Assembly: GCA_902702965.1 (NCBI GenBank)
Contig: CACRXP010000012.1
Location: 2,457,830-2,521,829 of the forward strand
Length of the DNA stretch: 64,000 bases
Source: Spirometra erinaceieuropaei
Lineage: Eukaryota > Platyhelminthes > Cestoda > Diphyllobothriidea > Diphyllobothriidae
Direction of reading: 5' to 3'
Below the pieces are notes generated by a model, which made no database searches, was not told the DNA's origin, and was given only the letters and a program-made list of their open reading frames with translations. Below are positions 22,365-34,028 of the stretch, in pieces. Both the position numbers and the translations under genes were made by a program. Position 1 is the first letter of the stretch; each line of letters begins with the position of its first letter.

Positions 22365-23367
22365 CTACAGTAGATGTGCTAACTCATGAAATGTCAACCA
22401 AAATTTCGAAATGCGTTCTCGTTTCGAAAAGATAAATTAAGTAGTGTTGTAAAAATAATCATGATGCAGCATAAGGCTATAATGATCCAGTTACCTCAGG
22501 GTGTCGGCTTCCGAAAAAAACTTATTTTCAGCTGCATGCAAGATCTATACTCTGCACAAAATGACTACTTATTTACCATGCAATTTTCTCATTGATTTTC
22601 GATGCCCTTGAAAATTCAATTATCTTTCATGAAAACATGCATAAAAATATTCAGTCTTTCACTTATCCGGTAGAAACTCACGTCTTCTCCCAATTTTATT
22701 TTCGAAAGAAGGGTATAATTCGGTTTTAAAAAAACTTTTCTAATTCCCGAATAATTTTGAACCCGACGTGTTGTTACATTTGCATTCAGGGTTTCAAAAC
22801 TACAAGCTGTATCTTTTCCGTGTACGGAAAATCATGCATTTCTCTACGTTGTTAAGAGGAGACCATATGAGGTTCATAAAATTAAGCAGTGGATTTGAGC
22901 AACATTGCTAACTTTACAAGCCACATTCGTAAATGGAGATACATGAAGTTTCATGAACGGCCATTTAACGGAATTAAAAGGTCTCACAATTATAAACTTT
23001 TTTAAAACCGAATAATACTCTTCTTTTGAGTATGAAATTGGAAGAAGACGTGATTTTCTACCGGATAAGTAAAAGAATGAATATTTTTATGCATGTTTTC
23101 CATGAAATATAATTGAATTTTCAAGGGCATCGAACATCAATGAGAAAATTGCATAGTAAATAAGTAGTCATTTTTTGCAGAGTATAGATCTTGCATGCAG
23201 CTGAAAATAAGTTTTTTTCGGAAGCCGACACCCTGAGGTAACTGGATCATTATAGCTTTATGCTGCATCATGATTATTTTTACAACACTACTTAATTTAT
23301 CTTTTCGAAACGAGAACGCATTTCGAAATTTTGGTTGACATTTCATGAGTTAGCACATCTATTGTAG
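22365..23367. repeat. Foldback (palindromic) repeat, copy 3 (best preserved)
   Basis: Arms of about 382 bp (22365-22746 and 22985-23367) around a spacer of about 238 bp. The arms are so similar that the same 69-residue frame (MKCQPKFRNAF... to TMQFSH, one residue different) reads from 22386 on plus and 23346 on minus. The outer edge is CTACA.TAGATGTGCTAACT. The open frame is more likely a by-product of low divergence than a gene, since copies 1 and 2 do not keep it. Confidence 0.85.
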
Positions 23368-23771
23368 AGCTAATTACTACTTTATCTATTTGAGCAGGTT
23401 ATAGCCCTACAGTCCACATACTGCCTCACTTAGATTATCACCGTCGCCAACAGTTGAGATGCAACCGCTGCAGACCGAGCCAGGGTTAATCAATCTTCAT
23501 CTAGGCTTACACGGCTGACGAGTGACAGCAGCAGTGTGGTTGCGGGTAAATCCAGCCTTGGATACCTTAGGAGCGTTGAGAAACGATGGCTGTAGACCAA
23601 CCATTGGCTTGCCATCCTTCAAATATGCTTCCTTAGGCCAGGAATGACGACATTATTTCTTTCTCGGCTTATTCTGCAAGAACATAGCTTCGTACAGTTA
23701 GGGAATGATCACTTTATACCTATCCTATGTTTACCAACCTTGACAGTATTTTCCACAGCTGAAGAGCGAGC

Positions 23772-23967
23772 GCAGTAGGCGGTATGCGGATTAATCTACA
23801 GTAGCATACGTTCGGACACATGCGACACGATCGCTGTGGACGGACTCTTTGTCTTATGGATTATGACCATTAATTCATTAGGTCGGTAGCGATCGCAGTT
23901 GTAGGTGTGCGGCTCAATCTATGGCACCATACCTTTGGGCAGTTGCGAAACGATCGCCGTAGACCAC
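23772..23967 (+). repeat. Degenerate tandem repeat, period about 123 bp
   Basis: GCAGTAGGCGGTATGCGG...GACACGATCGCTGTGGAC at 23772 recurs as GCAGTTGTAGGTGTGCGG...GAAACGATCGCCGTAGAC at 23895. A third weak echo (AAACGATGGCTGTAGACC) lies at 23582. Confidence 0.5.
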
Positions 23968-23979
23968 AGTTTCGTTTTT

Positions 23980-24984
23980 GAAAAAATTCTTACTCTTCTG
24001 GAATATTATCCACGCATTCGAAGGCCTCACCCATTAAATCCCTATTACCACCTATCCCGTAAACCAGGCTGCTTTGGTTGACCGGATTTTTTGGGGGCCA
24101 TCTCCCGATTGTTACCCACATGTCTGCTAGACCACCAATGAGGAGCGCAGCGCTGTGAGCATCTGCAGGATGACAGCGGTGGGCGAGAGCAGAAGGGATG
24201 TCAGCGGCAGGAATGGAGGGGGGACACCTTATATCTCCACTGATACGCGGTTTCACAGGTCCCATCCTGAATTTCCGCGCAAAGTGTCTTCGATCGACTT
24301 AAACAACTCTGCCAGATACGTGGTGCCTCACATGGCACCCCTCCGCTGAGATGCAGTACCAGTGCTCAGCGCTGTTGAAGGGTAGTGTATGAAGGCCCTG
24401 TGTGTTCCTCCTCTACTACCCCACCACTGCTGCTAAGTGGCCATGCATAGCTTGGACACTGATACCACCCTTGCTTGAGACCAAACTCGCATTATCGTTA
24501 TCTAGTCCTTTCAAAAATGTCCGAAGATTCCCGGAGGTCATGTGCTTAGATGAATCATACATCAACCGACAAATTCAGTTGGATGCCGCTTACAAGAATC
24601 TCAAGGAAAAATACGAGGGTTAATAGCAACAGAACAACATGCACGCGGACGGTTTCCTGGCGCAAACGCCAAACACCTACTGGCTGTTTAAGTACGCCTA
24701 GAGTGTTAGCTGTTTTCGGCACATGTACTCTACGTCTGAAACCACTCGAGGAACAGGCGTCGAAAATGCACACGTAAAGTCTCCTTTTTCAAAGAAGATA
24801 TTTGATTTCAACACGGATATATACTACTTGTGGCTGTTTACTGCGTGAAGGACTTCAGACGCTCATGCAAAACAGGATATGCATGTCCCGTAATTCTGCC
24901 GGCGAATGCCCTCCCAGCATAATCAGTATGTCCGACCCCAGCCCAAAGGATAACGAGCTCCTCGGTAGAGAAGTGCCGCAAACC
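23980..24984. other. Intergenic, no gene seen
   Basis: Short overlapping ORFs on both strands. The C-terminal piece at 24540-24620 (YINRQIQLDAAYKNLKEKYE) looks helical but matches no family I recognise. Confidence 0.35.
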
Positions 24985-25080
24985 TGGGTTGGTGTGATCC
25001 CGCCTGACGACGGCTAATGAGCTCGAAACGACCATCTCATTCTTTCTTGCAGCTGTCAGTACCACTTTATCAACAAATAA
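24985..25080 (+). repeat. SINE body fragment
   Basis: GGTTGGTGTGAT, CTGACGACGGCTAATGAGCT and GTCAGTACCAC correspond in order to the body of the tRNA-Arg-like SINE at 57138-57220. The tRNA head is missing. Confidence 0.6.
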
Positions 25081-25148
25081 TGCTGACAGTTCAGCCATTG
25101 TATCCGACGATGTCCCCTCTATACTCCACACAAATGTGAGGGCAGGCT

Positions 25149-25330
25149 CGGTGACTTGCGCGTGAATTATTTTGCAGTGAGAGTGGACTTGTGCAGAATC
25201 TACCGTACTCTCTTCTCTTGCCCCGTCTGGGCCCGATGTCGAGGTACAGTCGAGAAGACCGGAGGCGGGAAAGCGTGCATGTGGCAGGCGCAACCGGGTC
25301 CGCACCTAGGCGCACCATCCCATCCCCTGG
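25149..25330 (+). repeat. Dispersed repeat module M2, copy 1
   Basis: CGGTGACTTGCGCGTG, GACTTGTGCAGAATCTACC and GGGCCCGATGTCGAG recur at 51228-51320 and, without the last block, at 61470-61545. CGCACCTAGGCG near its end recurs at 51637. In two loci it sits beside the tRNA-Arg-like SINE. Confidence 0.6.
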
Positions 25331-25499
25331 TTCACAACAAACACTTGACCAGGATTTTAACCAGCAACAAAAATCAGTCAGAAAGAGAAGAGGTTGATGC
25401 AAGTCACTGGGCAACCATGCATATGGCCTGTTTACCCAGAGAGAGTGCCAACACATTTACCGGCAGGGATTCAGAGAACTGTCAGCGCACACCAGGCTG

Positions 25500-27898
25500 T
25501 GAGGGCCATAGCTAGCTTAATCACAGCATACCACACGCACACACAATTCTTAAAACCCAGACGAGTAAGACGCCGTCCCGCATTTGTCGGCGCCATCACC
25601 CTTCAAAGGCCGGGTAACCAGTCAGTCATCGACTGAGAGGCGCTATCCACATACACATATAATAATAATAGTTGCTATGAGACCGCCTGCGAGACTCCAG
25701 ATCGAGCTCCAAAACACAACAGGAAGAGCAGCTACCGTAACGCGATCGGCGAGCGCTTCTGCCTACGATTAAATATACACATTATACATTTGTGCGATAA
25801 CTAGGTGAGTTGTTGAGAAATGAGCCAGTTGGTCATTTTTCATTCGTAAAATCTGATTAATTGCTTGCTTAAGAGACTGCGACAGAAACTGAGCGCGTAT
25901 CTCATAGGCCAGTTTTTATTCGTGGAAAGACTTTAGTCTGCGATGTTAGCACCTACAACCGTAAAAGGTTCTGTAATGGCCCCCTTGGTAAAAGTTGTCA
26001 GCCAGAATTAGGCACCTGATCAGTGATGTCTTCTGCCTTACAGAGCTAAGATTATAATCTTACTGTTGGTCATACGTTCTAGCTAGGTGTTATCGATTAT
26101 GCGCAGCGTTTACTAAGTAACGTCCTTCACTGGGGAGATTAGGTTTCCTAAACAATGAAAAACGTCCGCAATTTTTGCTTAAAAATTCTGCATTTAACCA
26201 AGGCTCTATGGACACCGTATGGTTAATTAGTGATTCGATTTTTTATAACTTCCTAGCAATTGCGTTTATAACTACTAATGTGGAGCTGGAAAATAAATTT
26301 CATATTGAAAAATCACCATAAGATTCGATGACACATTTTAACGAACGTGTTTGGCTTTTTGTATTCAAAAACGGCTATTGTTTCTGTCTTTTTATAGCAT
26401 GAGTTAATTTATTCATGACAAGGCAATATTCGCATAATTACCAGTTTTGTCGCAAACTTTCCAAGGAGTACAAAACACTGCATAAGCATAGGCTCGACAG
26501 TTTCAGTGGTTTAGGCACCGCACCACATATAAAAATCCTGGCCGGCATACTGGAATGTCCACACCATTTCTTAAAAACGCTAAGAAATTTGTGTGCAAAT
26601 ATGTTGAAAGTAACGGAATTTTTAGAAGATGATCTAGGAGAAACACGGACTTTCAGTTGGATGAAGACAGAAATATTACAAACGCTATTTTGTTGATTTA
26701 AAACTATAATTTTGTTCAAAAAGAAAAAAATGTTGAAAACGCTAAAGCTTCTACCCATACTCATACAAAACCTGACTAAGTGAAACCCTATAATTTCCGT
26801 AATGTTTAAAAAAGTATTTTATACATTTATTTTTACTAAGTACTATTCGAGAATGGGCGTTTTGGGAAATCGGATGTTAAGTCAACTGCGTAATTTCTGG
26901 TCATATACTTCAAGATCTTGTTGAGGAAAATAGATTTAGTTTTCTTTTTGCGTATTGTTCGAGTTGCAGTCAACTAAAGCAAATGATTTACCTTGCTGTC
27001 ACCGCTACAGACTTTACGGAATAACAGTCTTCATAAGATCACATGTAGACAGATCGTACGGTTGCTATCAGATTTGAAAAAGATTGGCAAGCGCATTCGT
27101 AAGCATTCCATCTTATATATATTAAAATGACATTTCTTCCGTTTCAAATTTATGTGTGGTTTTGCTGGTGGTGGATTCCGTCAAGTTTCGGAGTGTCCTT
27201 GAAATGTCAGTGAATGCTTTGCAGTTTTGAACGTCTTCAACCGATTTAACATAAAGATAGGTCCCGTACTGTGCATTTATCAAACTCTTAAATATAGGAT
27301 ATTTTTCTGAAGGCATTTACTGGCAGATGCCTCAGAATATTTCGCAAACCAAATGAAAATCTTGCTTTACCACAAGTAATAATTTACCCAAGGAGAATAT
27401 GCTGCATCAACCAGTGTTTTATGAAAGCCGTTTTTTAAAGGATTTGAGAAAGTATGTAGTATTTTGATTTTCATTGCAAAATAAGGTTCGAGGCATTTAT
27501 CTGGTTCTGAAACATGTAGCTGAAAGGAATTTAGTGAATAACCTAGCTCTTCATTATCTGGACTCAATGTGTTAATACATTTCACGTTAAAAATTACACG
27601 GACTTAAATTTTTCGTTTCCGTAGTTCAGATTCTGTGTAATTAAGTCATTTCTAATCTTATTGTAGTGCAATTTTGAAACAACTTAATCTATCTACTTTG
27701 TTATGATGGAATTTCAAAATGCTGGCTAGAATACGCTATTTCTGTAGGTCATCATCCTCAGTCCTCCGTCTGCAAATAAATCGACAATTTGCTTTCGTTC
27801 ACACCAAATTTAAGCGAAATTTTTGTTGGAAGTTTAAATTGATATGCTAAGCCAGAGGCGGTTTTGCAGATTTCAAATAAATAACTTTGAATAAACTG
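25500..27898. other. Intergenic, no gene seen
   Basis: AT-rich. ORFs at 26415-26764 overlap on both strands and 27122-27585 gives two short minus-strand frames, none with a domain. Confidence 0.45.
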
Positions 27899-28110
27899 TG
27901 AAAACTGGGTGCTTCGGTGGAATTCGAACCTACGACAGCTTCAGCTACACGGCCCACCAGACGACGCGCGTTTGATGATATTTGGGTCAAGCTTACCTAC
28001 TGCAGCGTCTAGAATCCACCAAATCTGATGCAGTAAGCTGGCTGCCCAGGCGGGATTTCCTAAGTTATACATCTAGAATCCGCCAGATGTCTACCAGGCT
28101 CACTGTAGGG
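27899..28110 (-). repeat. tRNA-like SINE, diverged third copy
   Basis: GTGAAAACTGGGTGCTTCGG with GGAATTCGAACCTACG corresponds to the T-arm end of the tRNA-like head at 3352, the middle of which is deleted here. CTACTGCAGCGTCTAGAATC, AAGCTGGCTGCCC and TACCAGGCTCACTG then match the 3431-3656 body. This shows that head plus body is one mobile unit. Confidence 0.7.
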
Positions 28111-28119
28111 GGTTTAAAT

Positions 28120-29600
28120 CCCACAGATGGGCCGAGGGGAATGATATGCTAATTGTCCACACATATGGTTGTTTTGGCTTTGAACTAGAAAAATCCTGCC
28201 GAACTAGCGTTCTGCTTGCATCTTTATGCATGCTTTTGTTTGTTTCATATGCAAGCTGTTTATTTTCTCATGTCTTTTCTGCGCATATGCCCTTGTGCTT
28301 GTTGTATGCACATTTGGGAATAATGACACAATAATGCGCACAGTTAGAATCAGAAACAATTTTGAAAAATCGCGTGAAACAGAAATGTAAAAATACACAA
28401 ATTCATGAATGACATTCATGGAAAAGTATGCGACAACGGCAAAAGAGTCGTAGCAGCCATGACACCAACTAGTGGGCACACGCTGCATGCAACGCTGAGA
28501 CTTAAAAGACACATGGCTACAAAAGTCTGCTCTTTTTTAAACCGATATAGATTTGTGCTTCAAGCTTACGTCAGTAAAGACCTATTTTGGCTATTGACAT
28601 ATTGCCTAAACTACGAGTTATTTTCTGTCGAAATTGCATTATTAGGCCTACTTTAAGTTTCATCTAGGTTACGGCTGCTAGTGGGATGACGCCGGCGACA
28701 TCAATTGCATTTTTAATACTAGAAAGAGGAAGTCTAGCAGAATTTAGATAAGCATAAGCAAGCCAATTTTAAATCCTTAATACCACTATGACTAAGTCAT
28801 ATGCTTAACTTCATAATATTTTATGTGAAAACCCCTTACCAGTATGCCGTGGCAAGCGCAATCTAAACCCCGTAAATCTAGCAATCTACAAATCCACAAA
28901 CGTTAGAAATGATTTCGAAAATCTTTCTTTCTTGGCACAAGAATACGTTGAACTACTACATGCTCCACCTGTAATCAAGAAGAACAAAAGGACGTAGAGT
29001 TTTTACATACTCTCTAATCCGGTATCTATTTCGATTGTCAACTTTGATATGCTTTATTGCGGACCTTGGATTTAAATGAAAATGCTTATTTTAAAATCTG
29101 TTCTTGACGACTACATGTATGATATTTCCTATGGCAAACACTTTGTTAGCCTGAGACAGGACCTCAAGACAGGGCTGTCATCGCCCCAAACGAGCATTAG
29201 AAGTTGGGAAGTGGTCTACCAGTTAGTCCCAAATTCCTGCATGAACAGCATAATGGATCTCAGTGCTGCAAACTTCTAGGACTTCAGCTACACATGGCAC
29301 TGTTTTTAAATGAGGTGTACTCCAGCAATGGCTCGTTCTAATTACGTGACTATAACATTTTTGCCATATATGCACTTTGCAAGAAAAACCATCAAAGATA
29401 GGAATCAAAACGGCTTCATAAGCAAACATTTCTTTTGCGAATAGCCCTGGAAACCATAAACTGACTTCCTTTGACGCTCTGACCATGTAATTTGACTATA
29501 AACATCACTCTTTTTATAGAATGGAATTTTTTAATTATTTAAGTGGCACTCAAAAATACTTTATTTAAAGATAAAGTTCACGAAGGTAGGGACGACTTGG
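28120..29600. other. Intergenic, downstream of the minus-strand PNP gene
   Basis: No recognisable ORF or repeat. It includes the 3' side of the PNP gene on the minus strand. Confidence 0.45.
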
Positions 29601-29614
29601 GTGAATAAAAGATA

Positions 29615-29620
29615 TTTATT
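29615..29620 (-). terminator. Poly(A) signal of minus-strand PNP
   Basis: AATAAA on the minus strand, 30 nt beyond the stop codon at 29651-29653. Confidence 0.7.
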
Positions 29621-29650
29621 AATGCTAATAAAACACATGTATTGAAATAA

Positions 29651-30667
29651 TCATTTTAATTCCGTCACTAATCTTGTCACAAGTTCCTTCATGGTTTCGG
29701 AACGTTTGGCGCTTGTCTCGAGAACCTCTTCGTGGTTTGTGATCCGCTGAGAGTCATAGTCCATAATCACCATGTTTGTGACAAGAGACATGGCAAAAAC
29801 TTTGAGACCGCAGTGGGTGGCAACCATTGTTTCATGAGCAGTGCTAAAACCTGAGAGGAATAGAATTCAGATAGTTGTGCTTCCCACGTTATTCTGAATT
29901 TATTCAAAAATTAAACTTGAGTTGGGCACTCACCAGCTAAGTCAGCTCCCAACATCCTTAGCATTCGTGCTTCAGCTGGCGTTTCGTAAGGTGGACCACA
30001 GCTTGCGAAATAAACACCCTCATGCACAATCGAAGAAATTCCCATGTCATTTGCAATCTTTTTGGCAAGCTCCCGCAGGTCCTTTCCATATGTATTACTC
30101 ATAGACGGAAAGCGGGTTCCAAATCTAAGGAGTTACACGGAAGTTTTACGTACCGATTGTCGTTTGGTCCAACCAGAGGGTTTTTTCCACTAAGAGATGG
30201 GAAATTTATATGATCCTTTAGGAATACGATGTCGCCGACATTGTAATTTGGATTTAAACCACCGGCAGCATTGGTAACGATAATATATTCGACACCCAGA
30301 AGTTTCATCACTCGTACCGGGAGGGTAACCTGTACCGATGACATATCATGGGTTTTGTACCTGAGACATTTCGTAGCCCTCGTATTGGTGAAAGCGGCCT
30401 TGCATGACCATTACATACTTTCCACCAAGATCTCCGAAAACAAGATTCCCTGCGTGGCCAACAACTTTTACCGTTATAACAAGCAAATGGGTTACCTGTG
30501 CTTTTTGGAAATTGCTTTATTTCCTCATATTTTATAATTATGGGATTCTTAACCGTCTCGGCGAGCGTACCCAGTCCCGACCCGCATATTATGCCAACTC
30601 GGGGTGTATATGAAACTTTTGATTTAATAAGTTTGCAGACGGCTTCCGCATCTTCGTACGAGCCCAT
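29651..30667 (-). CDS. PNP: Purine nucleoside phosphorylase, paralogue A (spliced, 5 coding exons)
   Basis: Cytosolic trimeric-type PNP, which splits purine (deoxy)nucleosides with phosphate to base and (deoxy)ribose 1-phosphate in purine salvage. Exons on the minus strand: 30667-30496, 30464-30361, 30329-30154, 30124-29934, 29850-29651 (843 nt, 280 aa; human enzyme 289). Introns are 31, 31, 29 and 83 nt, all GT-AG, phases 1, 0, 2, 1. Family motifs run without gaps: GSGLG (Ser30), [10 protein letters not shown] (Arg81, His83, Tyr85), TNAAGGLNP (from Thr111), GPNDNRFG, Tyr189, CGPPYET (Tyr197, Glu198), Thr239-Asn240 and NHEEV (His254). Odd points: the usual Phe of the base pocket is Tyr197, and the Met beside the phosphate Ser (human Met219) is Phe216. 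An AG acceptor-like TTTGCAG lies 7 nt before the ATG. The family call is certain and the exon model strong; substrate preference is unknown. Confidence 0.96.
30125..30153 (-). other. 29-nt intron 3 of PNP paralogue A
   Basis: GTACGTAAAA...CTCCTTAG, phase 2. Splicing joins GPNDN-R to FGTRFPS exactly as in the PNP family; reading through hits a stop after AFRL. Introns 1 (30465-30495) and 2 (30330-30360) are 31 nt each with equally clear protein support. Confidence 0.9.
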
Positions 30668-30689
30668 TCTGCTGCAAAGAGCTATTTAA

Positions 30690-31559
30690 ATTTGCCCTGC
30701 GCGACAACATAAATGAGGGTCATTTATAATAAATGTGTGTTTTGTTTATGAAGGTCGCTGTTTAAAAAAGTTAAACAAATACGTCGCACTAACATAATAA
30801 ATTCACATAACCTGAGACATGCACATGTCTTCCATCTGTGTTGGGTCTCTAAGACAAGACACTCATATTAGTCGAAATTTCTATGCTCTTTCGGAAACGC
30901 GACTCGCTCACCCATTATTTCTCTGAATAACAGCATAATTTCTAGTGGTCTCGATGACATATGTCCTCAGTGGGCCTGAAAATCTGGAAAAGCTGTTTCA
31001 GTAGGCTTTAAATGAAGTATGGGATATATCCCCTCTTCTTTGTGTCCTTAAAGCTTGGATTTCTGCATTCGCAGCTCTATTTACATGCATTTTCAGGCGC
31101 CGTCTTCATTAAATAAATGTTTCAGATGAAACGCATATCATTTAATTTTGTTCTTTTTTGACATTCAAATGGCCCACCATAAAAATGTAAGCATTTCATT
31201 ACACATCCCACTGCGGCTTACACACTACCCATTTGACTGTGTTCCTGCACACGTCGATTACATTTAACTCGTCCACAAATAATTGTCGAAAGCTGATGCT
31301 GAAGGTTTTTAAAAATAAAAAAATCACTAATGGTCAGTTATACTACACCTTACCTTGACAGTTCAGCTGATATCATTTTATTGAGGGAAGTAGGCGTAAT
31401 CCTTTCAGTTTATGGATCTATCCATAAGCACATTATCGGTCCAGTTTATAATAGCAGAATTATTTAAGTAAACTTCTATAAAAGGCCACAGTAAAATGGC
31501 ATTAGTAAGGCAAATCTTTCTAAATCTGCTGCTCAATTCTCCAGCCTAAGATCGTCAGC
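30690..31559. other. Upstream region of PNP paralogue A
   Basis: AT-rich, without an ORF. No TATA box or other promoter element can be assigned confidently. Confidence 0.4.
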
Positions 31560-32590
31560 CCATTCTCAGCAATTCATTTCGTCTTTGCTTAGTTACAGCA
31601 ATACCTTCTATAAAGCGGAGTCGGGCAAAGCAGAAATGTCAACTCCATTATTTAACAACTATGATACATTTGAAGGTGGTCTTAGCTGCTCAATTCTTCC
31701 GCCGTCTGATTCGCATCTCATCACTATCAATTCTTCTCCTGCAAGTATTCAGAAACAGGTTGCAGGCTTAGAAGGTCGTATTCGGTTAAATCTGATATCA
31801 TCCCCGAATTTATGATTATGTAGCCAAAATATTTTCCTCCTCTACCTAGAAAACTATTCCTTTTTTTTAGAGAATGGTTCCTTCCCTGAATGTTGGAAAA
31901 GTTCTGTCATTATTCCAGTTTGGAAATCTGACTTTCGTCCTGATATTTTAAATTATCGGGCGTTCATACAGCGCCCTCTCTTGTTTCTACAGACAAGGTT
32001 TCTGATTTTTGCGTAGCCACTGAAGATATTAACGCCTCCTAACATAGTTTTTATCCGATCTCTCTTGCGAAATGTATCATATTTCTTTTCTAAACTCGCT
32101 CACTACTTTTCTCAATGATCGTCTATCCGTACTCGTTATTTATTTTGATCTTTATGAGGTCTTTGACAAAGTGCCAGGTACAAGACTTCTGGTTAAACTG
32201 GAGATTCTAGAAATGCATGGCCCCTTATTGTCTTTATAAATTCGTGCCTGTGTAATCGAAAACAAAAGGTCTATGTGGGGTCCCTGTTTTCCATTGAGGA
32301 CGCTATTGGAAGGGGCGTCCTCCAAGGTACCACGTTAGGTCATGTTTTCTTTTTGCTTTGAATATATGATATTTCGTCTTTAGTTAGACAATCTAGCTCT
32401 TTGATTTATGCAGACGATCTCAAATGCGTGTATTCCTTCTCTAAATCTACGACTCAAAATCGTCTGGGATAAGTCCATGCTGAATTGCTTAAACTTTGCG
32501 TTTTGACCCCAACGGGCCAACGGGATTCTCTCTTTCTGAATGTTGTTACGATTGTTTTAGACCTAGAAGGTTACCCCAAACAACGTATTT
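31560..32590 (+). pseudogene. CR1/L2-like RT remnant, family II copy 1
   Basis: Plus-strand RT pieces in order: ENGSFPECWKSSVIIPVWKS (31868-31930), VIYFDLYEVFDKVP (32135-32175, the first catalytic Asp region) and LIYADDLKCVYSFSKS (YADD codons at 32407-32418). Stops and frameshifts lie between them, and the EN domain and 3' end are missing. The 31585-31700 part aligns with 35400-35530 of the second copy (S-GKAEM / SGKAEMVHSYF), so both belong to one family. Confidence 0.8.
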
Positions 32591-32639
32591 TTTCAGGAAA
32601 AATTTATGACTGAATATTCCACCCCCGAAGGGCCTATGT

Positions 32640-34028
32640 TTAATCCACATCAATTCAGAAGATGAAGATGCGATCACTGGAACAAGAAATTTATTTGCCT
32701 GACGTTTCAGATTCTAGCTCGAATCCATCATCATAAACATTCGCAGATAATGGTGATGGTGGCACAAGGAGTGCAGTATTTATAGCACGTGGCTGCCGTG
32801 GGACCGTATGCGCGCTGCAATTAACACTTCACACAATCACCGCTGGGGTCGTAATTGATGCGATGGTGGCTTGTCGGTCCGAGTCCGAGTCGTTAATTGC
32901 CGCGATTTCGTCATCCGTGCTGGATGCTGGTGTGACGATCGCTCGGCAAATTGGCACACTGTCAACGTGATAATTGCTCACCTGCTTCATCCCCACGTGA
33001 CTGATTCTTCTGCCCAGGGAAAATCGCAGCACGGAATATGGTACCGGGAGGTCATTGTGCTTGTTGATGGATTGCGGGCCTGAGAACCATGACTCGAGCA
33101 GCTCGCGGCTCACGCGGTTGTCACCCCGTGCGAGGATTTCGGCCCCTTGAAATTTGAAAATATGGCCGGATCCCGTCGAGTGTGCCGCCACCTGAGAGCT
33201 AGCGTCTCCCCGCCTCACTGCTGCTGCGTACTCTGCAATTCGCGTACAGAGTAATCTCCCAGTTTCTCCGACATAGTTGCTTTATCCGCAACTATACCAG
33301 ATCCGGCAAACGACTCCAGACGTTTCCTGCCGTGGCAGCGGGTCTTTTGGCCTCATGACTTGGCGCCTAATGGTTTCTTCCGGCCTGTGTGCAACCCCAA
33401 CTCCGAGTGGAGTGAGAAGACGACTGACGGATTCCGAGACGTTCTTCACGTACGGAAGATCCCGCCAAAATTTGGGGCCGGTGGGATTTGGTCTCTGGTG
33501 TCCTTTTCGTATGCACTGGTTGGCAAAGTTGCGCGGGTAACCATTGGCTCTCATTACCCGTCGAAGATATTATAATTCAGCAACCTTGTCTTCTATTTCA
33601 CTGCAGTGCGTCTCAACGTGCCGGTATAGCGCCCTTACGCAACTGCGTTTGCGACTGATCGGGTGGTTGCTATTGAAGTTCAGTATTTGCGTCGTATTTG
33701 TCGCTTTCCTGAACACTTTGGTTTTTAGGCCCCCACAATCTTTGCGGCAGATGAGGACATCCAGGAAGGCCAGCTGGTTGTTTTCCTCCTCCTCCATCGT
33801 AAATTGAATGTCCGGGAAGACGGCGTTGATTTGTTCTTTGAACGTCAGCACCTGATCCCGTTCGATGACGACGTCATCCACATACCGAGCCCAAAATTTC
33901 GGTCTGTGGTGTCGGCGATCATACAACGGCTGGAGTCTCTGGTTTTCAGACACCACAGACCGAAATTCTGGGCCTGACACCTCAAAAAGTAGAGCCTTCT
34001 CATAATTTAAACAGATTCTCGAAACCAT
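32640..34028 (-). pseudogene. Penelope-like element: RT C-terminal half plus GIY-YIG domain
   Basis: One reading frame runs 34028 to 32829 on the minus strand, broken only by two stops (33570-33572 and 33282-33284). It encodes a PLE RT palm end (FWARYVDDVVIERDQV, YVDD catalytic pair), then QLAFLDVLICRKDCGG, RKRSCVRALYRHVETHC, the linker WRDLPYVKNVSESVSRLL, and the endonuclease: VVCRIWYSCG-stop-SNYVGETGRLL, followed by AAHSTGSGHIFKF and ELLESWFSGPQSIN. The N-terminal RT motifs are missing, so it is 5'-truncated. The two stops look like recent decay. It lies between two plus-strand CR1-like copies, in opposite orientation. The 3' flank holds a hammerhead-like motif. Confidence 0.9.
32697..32738 (-). 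ncRNA. Hammerhead-ribozyme-like motif downstream of a PLE ORF
   Basis: Minus strand: ATGATGA (CTGATGA with C changed to A), a hairpin GGATTC-GAGCTA-GAATCT, then GAAAC-GTC-AGGC. These are the core boxes of a hammerhead with minimal stem III. The homologous site at 60306-60347 keeps the C of CTGATGA and a pairing stem I. Hammerheads are an established component of Penelope-like elements. One core change means this copy is probably inactive. Confidence 0.55.
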
